NCBI GenBank assembly: GCA_028564705.1
Contig: JAPXFQ010002813.1
Span: forward strand, 1,860,001 to 1,924,000
Direction: 5' to 3'
From: Apricaphanius iberus
Taxonomy: Eukaryota; Chordata; Actinopteri; Cyprinodontiformes; Aphaniidae
DNA length: 64,000 nucleotides
Made by a program: the position numbers and the translations under genes. Positions within the stretch are counted from its first letter, which is position 1, and the number at the start of each line of letters is the position of its first letter. Positions 59,201-64,000 of the stretch are shown one piece after another. The notes below the pieces were generated by a model, which saw only the letters and a list, made by a program, of their open reading frames with translations, did no database searches and was not told the DNA's origin.

Positions 59201-61032
59201 CCTCACCTGGAACTCTGCAGTTTTAGGGTTGGAAATATGAACAGCACGGGTCTCTGAGAGCTTTTTTCCAAGCTTGTCTGCTATATCTTCTTGAGAGCAC
59301 TACAGGAAGTAAAAAAGGGAAAATATTATGAATACAGAAACATAAAAGAAAGCTAAAGTTTATTTTTATCCAGTTTTAAGTTTTCTCACTAAAGCAAAGT
59401 TGAGAGCCTCTGTGAATCCAGCAGCCGCCAGGTCTTGTCTCAGCAGCTCTGTCAGTTTATTCAGAGGAAACTGCGAACAAACAGTAAAGCCAATAACTAA
59501 CAAGATGGAACATTTTCAGTAACCTTTAAGATCAGGGTTTATAGGAAACCAAAGTATGGCACCTGGTTGGCTACAGTGTAGGTGCGTGGCGTCGTGCGGG
59601 TGATGTTATTAAACCCGTAAGCAATGGCGGCATCCTCCATGATGTCACAGGCGTGGATGACGTCTGGGCGGGTGGGTGGGATCTCAACCTCGATCTCGTC
59701 GCTGACACCGGTGGGCCGGGAGAGGAGGCACATCCGGGTCAGGAGCTGAGCTATTCTCTCTGTTGATTCCCTGATGGGAGGAGGAATTAGGGAAAGATTT
59801 CAGCCTTCGTTAAAAAGAGAACCAAAGCCTTAATACCAGGCACAGATCAATATTCAGTTGAAAACTTGTAACCTGTATAAACACTGGTTTTAATGCATGC
59901 AACTTGTACATTTTAAAACACTGAGCAGATCCAAATAATTTACCGAATGCCGATTTTTTTGTTGATGAACTCGGCAGATAGCCTCTCCTTCCTGTAAGCA
60001 AGTTCCTGCAACACAAACCACAAAAAAATTGTTTAGAAAGCACCGAAATAAAGTGATCATAACTCGAAAGAAAGAAGAATAGGGCTGCATTACTTAAAGA
60101 GCATATCAATAAAAAGAAAATATATATTGATATAGATGATTATCAAAAACTATCAACGAAATCATGTTTTTGTTTATCGGTTTTTCTGTCTGTCTGATCA
60201 TTAGAAATACAACTCAAAAAGTTAGATGGGTTTTTATGAAATGTTCAGGAAATATCAGCAGCAGAACCAGGAACTACTGATTCGTACCGGGTATATGCAG
60301 GTGTTTCCATCCGGGTACACCACTTCTGCCTGCTCCACCCTGCAGAAAAGAGCAAATCAATGTGAAAAAAAAAAAAATACAAAAATTTTAAATAAATACT
60401 GAGGCTGTGTTGTGATGCCAGTGAGTTTAGCATAACAAAGGCAACACAAATCGAACATAAAACAAGTGTTGAAATAAGGAGGAAATTTTAGGTTGCTGAA
60501 AGAGAACATTAAATTATCAACAAACACCTTATTAATACGTTTTAATGAATGAGCTTCAATCAAGCGTTAACAAGTTATATTGGGATTCCACGTGAAGAAC
60601 CAACACAAAGGTGGACAAAGTTGTGGTGTGGAATAAAACACTATTGTCTACTTTGTGTTGTTCTTTCACAGCAAATCCCAAAAGCGTGCAGTGAAGTTGT
60701 CAGAAAGTCAGAGGGGTGTGAACATGGCTGCAAAGTTCTGGAGGTAAGAAAACTGTTTCAACTACAGCGATTAGCAAAAAGAGGTCGCTAGGGGGAACAT
60801 GGGACTTACGTGAAAGGCTGGGCACAGTACTCACTGAACATAGTCACCATCATGTCCAACACGATCTTCGCCTACGGGGAAAAACACGGTCAGATTTGAG
60901 CCAGTTTCTGCTGTAAACAGTAAGAGGCGGCGGGTTTATATTGGTCTCCTCCAAGCGTTACCTTTGTAAGATCGGTCGCTGTGCACTCAATAAAGATGTT
61001 CTTCGTCTTTAAACTGATTCTTGAATGGTCCC
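41065..61032 (-). CDS. farsb: farsb, phenylalanyl-tRNA synthetase beta subunit (partial, last 10 coding exons)
   Basis: Beta subunit of the cytosolic alpha2-beta2 phenylalanyl-tRNA synthetase, which charges tRNA-Phe. Exons in gene order: 61032-60962, 60871-60810, 60339-60288, 60005-59944, 59770-59563, 59470-59390, 59299-59207, 56342-56225, 56054-55902 and 41216-41065. All have GT-AG borders and matching phases, giving about 349 residues that correspond to the C-terminal 59 percent of the human protein (589 aa). The visible part covers the end of the B3/4 region, the B5 domain and the class II-like core. The C-terminus matches human closely ([26 protein letters not shown]). N-terminal exons lie beyond the window. 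The last intron is 14.7 kb. Confidence 0.95.
43868..44450 (+). pseudogene. Decayed L2/Maui-type LINE reverse transcriptase
   Basis: 43880-43960 reads [17 protein letters not shown], the RT block around the first catalytic Asp. 44030-44330 reads [39 protein letters not shown] and [12 protein letters not shown] in shifting frames. Stops and deletions remove the YADD region. Confidence 0.7.
45225..46430. repeat. Unclassified dispersed repeat, copy 1
   Basis: Direct repeat of 48050-48870. Shared blocks in the same order are TCACACACAGTCATCGGGTGGC, CACTTTCTTTG-TT-ATGTTT, GCATGCTAGA, AATCTCATTAGCCGTGTTTG and a closing ACATTACTTAAT-CAAAGAAT block. This copy is longer, with extra sequence at about 45600-46000, including TCCGATTCCAATCGGATTAT. 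Confidence 0.65.
46530..46925. repeat. GC-rich segment with CCCGACCC-type motifs
   Basis: Related motifs occur at both sides: GAACCCGACCCGAGCC, GAGCCCGACCTATGCC, GAGCCCGACCCGAAAC, GAACCCGGCCCAGCC. They suggest a degenerate MITE or minisatellite. Ends were not resolved. Confidence 0.35.
48050..48870. repeat. Unclassified dispersed repeat, copy 2
   Basis: Same orientation and block order as 45225-46430: GGTCACACACAGCCATTGGG, CACTTTCTTTGCTTAATGTT, CATGCTAGACAAGCAC, AATCTTATTAGCCGTGTTTG. It starts next to a GGGGACATATTATGCC fragment at about 47893. Confidence 0.65.
48905..49238 (+). repeat. tRNA-derived SINE, complete
   Basis: A box TGGTTAGCACTG (48912-48923) and B box GGTTCGTGTCC (48948-48958). 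These are followed by GGAGTTTGCATGTTCTCCCC, GTACTCCGGCTTCCTCCCAC, GGCGACCTGTCCAGGGTGTA and a GATG-repeat end. It is the best preserved SINE here; 11997-12222 is a 5'-truncated relative. Confidence 0.85.
50522..51403. mobile_element. Nonautonomous hAT-like element with 8-bp target duplication
   Basis: The left tip is TAGGGCTGGACAATAT, and the right tip reads in reverse TAAGGCTGGACGATAA. The flanks are GGAAGAAT (50514-50521) and GGAAGAAA (51404-51411), matching in 7 of 8, the length expected for hAT elements. It is 882 bp long with no transposase frame. Confidence 0.8.
52323..52834. mobile_element. GC-rich MITE D
   Basis: The left arm is CCTCGTTTCCACAGAGCAGT, and the right arm in reverse is CCCCTTTCTACAGAGCGGTT. 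The inner parts are GC-rich and have inverted similarity (GTGCGGACCGG / CCGGACCG). It has no coding capacity; the superfamily is uncertain. Confidence 0.7.
55902..56054 (-). CDS. farsb: farsb exon (penultimate)
   Basis: Encodes the core segment with [16 protein letters not shown] and [19 protein letters not shown]. The donor is GTAAGG and the acceptor TTCTAG. It joins the last exon in phase 1 across the 14.7-kb intron. Confidence 0.93.
56225..56342 (-). CDS. farsb: farsb exon
   Basis: Encodes [32 protein letters not shown] and KDESK. It is one of the most conserved parts of the beta core. The acceptor is CCCCACCAG and the donor GTTGGT. Confidence 0.93.
56985..57275 (+). repeat. L2-type LINE 3' end fragment
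   Basis: Reverse complement of the 3' UTR at 27780-28030: GCCTGGTTCTGCCGGAGGTT, AAAGGGAGTTTTTCCTTTCC, TGCCTTGAGATGACATCTAT, then TATAAATAAACTGAATTGAA. It is very similar to the intact LINE, so it is young, but only about 290 bp long. Confidence 0.85.
58600..58775. repeat. hAT-like element end
   Basis: Ends CAAAATTGTTCAGCCCTAAC, the reverse of a TTAGGGCTGAACAAT tip typical of fish hAT MITEs, with AATCGCAATT repeats inside. The other end was not found. Confidence 0.45.
59207..59299 (-). CDS. farsb: farsb exon
   Basis: 31 codons: [11 protein letters not shown] at the start, [10 protein letters not shown] at the end. The acceptor is CTTCCTGTAG and the donor GTGAGG; phase 0 on both sides. It is too short to show as a long ORF. 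Confidence 0.92.
59390..59470 (-). CDS. farsb: farsb exon
   Basis: 27 codons: [20 protein letters not shown] then EALNFAL. The acceptor is TTCGCAG and the donor GTGAGA; phase 0. Confidence 0.92.
59563..59770 (-). CDS. farsb: farsb exon (B5 region)
   Basis: Carries the B5 and following region: [13 protein letters not shown], then [20 protein letters not shown], then [11 protein letters not shown] and YTVANQ. The acceptor is CTCCCATCAG and the donor GTGCCA. It completes the split Arg codon of the preceding exon. Confidence 0.94.
59944..60005 (-). CDS. farsb: farsb exon
   Basis: Encodes [20 protein letters not shown], directly before the B5 block. The acceptor is TGTGTTGCAG and the donor GTAAAT, phase 2. 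Confidence 0.92.
60288..60339 (-). CDS. farsb: farsb exon
   Basis: 52 nt encoding [17 protein letters not shown]. The acceptor is TTTTCTGCAG and the donor GTACGA. It completes a Thr codon split with the previous exon. Confidence 0.9.
60570..60790. repeat. Tc1-like terminal fragments in a farsb intron
   Basis: GGGATTCCACGTGAAGAACC, then CCAACACAAAGGTGGACAAA, resembles the Tc1 terminus at 15708-15760. A reversed counterpart (CAGCAAATCCCAAAAGCGTG) lies 100 bp on. It is probably a small internally deleted element. Confidence 0.5.
60810..60871 (-). CDS. farsb: farsb exon
   Basis: Encodes [20 protein letters not shown] plus two bases of a Thr codon. The acceptor is CCCGTAG and the donor GTAAGT. 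Confidence 0.92.
60962..61032 (-). CDS. farsb: farsb exon, most upstream one in the window
   Basis: Encodes [20 protein letters not shown], then LTK, after two bases completing a Gly codon. The acceptor is GGTTTCAG and the donor GTAACG. No further upstream farsb exon was recognised between 61033 and 64000. Confidence 0.92.
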
Positions 61033-61230
61033 CTGAAACCAAACAAACCAAAGCAAACTCTTTTAACTTTGTGTTTTCTGAACCGTAACGGTGGTCATGT
61101 TCATAAGTTTAACAGCATATTCACACCAGCTTTGTTTAGTTTTCTTAAAACAAACCCGAAGTGATTTCCACCCTTGGGCCGGACGTTTTGCGCCGTGTGA
61201 TTACAACCCAGTGAACTCTGGTGCGAACTG

Positions 61231-61808
61231 AGGCCACGTCCACACTAAGCCGGATAATGCCTTAAACGTATAATTATTTAGTCTACACCCCCCTATCGTC
61301 CACACTAACCCGGCGTCGTTTAAGGTCTGTGGCCGGATAACCATTAGACGGGTAAGAGAAAAGTGTAAATCTTAATTCAACGGCTAAACGAGCCAGTGTG
61401 GACAGCTTCCCCAGATAATGAAAGGAAGTAGCGTCAATGAATGCTGCGTCAATAACAATACGACACTACAGACAAAGACAACAGCGAAGAATAATAAATC
61501 GATCTCGTCGTCTGTCCACACCAAAAACTCTCTCTTCTTCTGAGCAGCTATTGTTCTCTTCGGTTAACGGGACAAGCAGATATGTACTGTGCCGTAGAGC
61601 TTCTTGTATATATTATGTAGGCGCTGGCGTCACTTAGATTATACGCGTGTTCAGTGCGTCTTTTCGCGCATGCCCAGTATTTGCACAGGTCGGTATGGGA
61701 TTGCGCAATCATGGGACCTTAAACAGGGTGTAAATGCTCGTGTTGAGTGGATAACATTAGGCGTATAAATCCCCGTATAACCTTATCGGCTTAGTGTGGA
61801 CGTAGCCT
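61231..61808. mobile_element. MITE E with 22-bp terminal inverted repeats
   Basis: The left tip is AGGCCACGTCCACACTAAGC, and the right tip in reverse is AGGCTACGTCCACACTAAGC, differing at one base, with CCG following in both. It is 578 bp with inverted subterminal sequence (GTATAA/TTATAC types) and no transposase. It interrupts an older repeat with similarity on both flanks. Confidence 0.8.
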
Positions 61809-61878
61809 GAGACCCAGCTGAGTAGGTGGGGACCGAACTTTATCCCATCCATAACTGCAGAAAGACATAGGGGAGTCT

Positions 61879-62110
61879 TATGGTATGTTCAAACCGCCCC
61901 AGAAGTCAGCGTCAAGTGCTGCAAGATTCCAAGTAAAGTCTATAGTTGAGTCCGTCAGAGTCTCTGCGGCGCTTTGTGTGGGTTTGCTGCCTCAATTTTT
62001 CCTGTGTTATCTGCATTTCAAGCGGCAAAGCAGCAAACGCAAGCAACACAAAAGTTAAGCTAGCTGAACTTTTGATGGACTTGACGCAGTGTGCCAACCA
62101 ACTACAGCGC
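61879..62110. mobile_element. MITE A, copy 2 (truncated at the hAT insertion)
   Basis: Matches 18390-18610: a TATGGTATGTTCAAACCG tip, then GCTGCAAGATTCCAAGTAAA, TTCTGCGGCGCTTT, GCTGAACTTTTG and TTGACGCAGTGTG. It stops where the hAT tip begins, so the remainder may lie right of the window. Confidence 0.75.
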
Positions 62111-62307
62111 TAGGCTTGGGCGGTATTACGGTAATACCGTCTACCAAAGGTATTTAAAAATAGCAACGGTATAAGCTTCAATACCGTCATGAAAAAATGC
62201 AGTACATTTAGGGGATAAGAATTAAATAAAAATTATTTGATGTGTAAAATTGACGTGTGGTTGAATTTTCTGTTTTACTTAAATAATTTTTTGCAACGTA
62301 TATTTAA

Positions 62308-63393
62308 ATGTATAAGTGTGAAATTAATCACGTGACGGCGCGGAGGAGACGCACCAAGAGAGAGATGGGGAGAAAGATGGCAGGTCGTGCATCCACTGAT
62401 TTGGTGTCGAAAAAGAACACAACTTCTGCAGTTTGGGAATATTTTGGGTTCAAAGCAGACGATAAAGGAGAGCCGTTGAAGCCAGATGAGGCCATTTGTA
62501 AACTGTGCAGTAAAAAAGTGACGGCGAGAGATGGGAACACCTCTAACCTACGAATTGACCTACGGATGAATTTGGCTCAGAGCTCAGTCAGTGCAACAGT
62601 TTCAAGGCCTCCCACTGACACCGCAGCAAGACCACCAACAACCAAGTCCACCGCCAATTACACACAGCCGACAATAATCGGGACCTTCGCCAAAGCAACA
62701 AAGTACAAAAGAGACAGTCTCCGGTGGAAAACCGGCACTGATGCTGTGACAAAATACTTGGCGAAAGAAATGGTCTCTTTCCACATTGTGGAAAAAAAGT
62801 CCTTTAAGGACATGGTAAAGGTCCTAGATGCCCAGTACGAACTACCCGGACGGAAACATTTCTCAGAAAAAGCAATCCCAAGCTTGTATATAAAAGTTAG
62901 AGACGAGGTTCAGGCGTTGCTGTCAGGGCCAGATAGTTATTCCTTAACAACTGACATGTGGTCATCTGTTAATATGACACCATATATGTCCCTGACTGTC
63001 CACACAATTACATCTGAGTGGAAACTTGAATCCAAATGCCTCCAAACAACGTATTTTCCTGAGAGTCATACATCAGAGAATCTTGCTGCTGCGCTCAAAG
63101 CTGCGCTACAGGACTGGAAACTTGATGAGGGAAAACTTTCAGCCATAACCACTGACAATGCTGCAAACATTTCTGCTGCAATCAGGTTACTGCAGTGGCC
63201 GTGGCTTAACTGCTTCGGTCACAATTTAAACTTGGCTGTAACAAATGGATTGCATGACCATAAACAAAAAATTTAACGCGCCCTCGGACTATGCCGCAGT
63301 ATTGTCGGGGCCTTTTCACACAGCTGGCAACGTAAAAGTGAGCTGCACAAGAAGCAAGTGGAGGTGGGACTCCCAGAGCATAGTCTCATAACG
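62308..63393 (+). pseudogene. hAT transposase exon 1, ZBED1-like, with premature stop
   Basis: Starts at ATG 62308, or more likely at the MAGRASTD methionine downstream. It has an N-terminal BED-finger-like region with AVWEYFGFKADDKGEP and CKLCSKKV. The expected histidine pair after NLR is absent (NLRIDLRMNL), so the finger is damaged. It continues with the hAT core (LTTDMWSSVNMTPYMSLTVH, ITTDNAANISAA, CFGHNLNLAVTNGLHDHKQK). A TAA at 63274-63276 interrupts the frame, which otherwise continues unchanged with RALGLCRSIVGAFSHSWQRK to the donor at 63394 (GTAAGC). A CAA-to-TAA change is the simplest cause. Confidence 0.85.
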
Positions 63394-63479
63394 GTAAGCA
63401 GCATACATATATCTAAATCTGTTAATTAGTTAGTTATCATGTAGCCTTTATATTCATTCTTTTATTCATTCGTTGGCAG

Positions 63480-64000
63480 GACTTCCCAACTCGATGGGGC
63501 TCCAAACTGGCAATGGTGGAGCGCATCATTGAGCAGGCACAAGCCATCAAGCTCGTCCTTTCTGATGACAGAAAAAGCAACCTTTCCCTGCACTGGCAGG
63601 ACATGGACATCTTAAAAGCTGTGAACGACGCACTGAAACCTGTCGGCGACTTCACTGATATTTTATCAGGGGAAAATTATGTGACCAGTTCCTCCATCCT
63701 CCCCATACTCCGGCTCTGCCGGAATAGTGTGTTGGTTGTGTCAGAAAACGACCTCCAGCTGACAAAGTCAATAAAAACTGCAATTCTAAAAAAGCTGGAG
63801 GCCAAGTATGAACCCGATTCAGTGCGGAAATTAATGCGAAAGTGCACTTTCCTCGATCCTCTTTACCGTGGAGGATATGAAACTCATGACAACAAACTGG
63901 CTGAAATCAAAGCTGAATTACAGGCTGAGATGGTGCGCTCAGAGGGACAATCAGCACCAGCAGCAGTGGCCATAAGACTCGGACAAGAAGAGGCACAACC
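63480..64000 (+). pseudogene. hAT transposase exon 2 (incomplete at the window edge)
   Basis: Acceptor CGTTGGCAG, then the frame DFPTRWGSKLAMVERIIEQA, SLHWQDMDILKAVNDALKPV, YVTSSSILPILRLC and CTFLDPLYRGGYE, open to the window end. The C-terminal hAT dimerisation domain should lie beyond 64000. Confidence 0.82.

Larger units (their letters stand above)
56343..59206 (-). other. farsb intron, 2.9 kb
   Basis: Contains an L2 3' end on the plus strand (56985-57275) and an hAT-type terminus (about 58600-58775). The rest is AT-rich with no gene recognised. Confidence 0.75.
62111..64000 (+). mobile_element. hAT (ZBED-like) transposon, 5' part, continues past the window
   Basis: Begins with a tip TAGGCTTGGGCGGTATTACG, followed by inverted GGTAATACCG-type motifs typical of this fish hAT family. 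The transposase gene follows on the + strand. The right end is outside the window. It lies antisense inside a farsb intron. Confidence 0.8.

Noticed and set aside
1..64000. CRISPR arrays, bacterial operons, rRNA genes
   Set aside because: No regularly spaced repeats, ribosome binding sites or rRNA-like sequence were seen. The window is vertebrate nuclear DNA.

Overview
The window is nuclear DNA of a ray-finned fish, most likely a percomorph teleost. The evidence is genes split by GT-AG introns and packed with typical fish repeats: L2-type LINEs, Tc1-like and hAT DNA transposons, tRNA-derived SINEs and many MITEs. There are no bacterial-style operons, CRISPR arrays or rRNA genes.

Two host genes face each other tail to tail, in the arrangement known for human SGPP2 and FARSB. 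On the + strand, sgpp2 (sphingosine-1-phosphate phosphatase 2) is complete, with five coding exons between 7652 and 37603 (397 codons). On the - strand, farsb (cytosolic phenylalanyl-tRNA synthetase beta subunit) is partial: its last ten coding exons lie between 61032 and 41065 (about 349 residues), and the N-terminal exons lie beyond 64000. The last farsb intron is about 14.7 kb. Between the two genes, just downstream of farsb and on the same strand, is a single-exon intact eEF1B-alpha (eef1b2-like) ORF (40603-39965), best explained as a conserved retrogene.

Layout: 1-7440 is intergenic with L2, SINE and Tc1 relics. 7441-7651 is the GC-rich sgpp2 promoter. 7868-10820, 10983-25627, 25808-35674 and 35765-37057 are sgpp2 introns rich in mobile DNA. 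Intron 3 holds an inactivated Tc1 element (about 25925-27415) and a Tc1-like element (27608-33552) split by a nearly intact, minus-strand L2 LINE (about 27780-33185). 37604-39964 is the convergent intergenic region. 41217-55901 is the giant farsb intron, with a pair of related dispersed repeats, a SINE, an hAT-like MITE carrying target-site duplications, and a GC-rich MITE. 61033-64000 holds two MITEs and the start of an autonomous-type hAT (ZBED-like) transposon with a nonsense mutation.

The most interesting observations are the LINE coding layout (ORF1 and ORF2 share one frame separated by one UGA, with no AUG before or inside the endonuclease domain), the intact eef1b2-like retrogene beside farsb, a consensus splice donor inside sgpp2 exon 2, and several transposon insertions whose order can be read from nesting. 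No wholly new gene system could be supported from the sequence alone.
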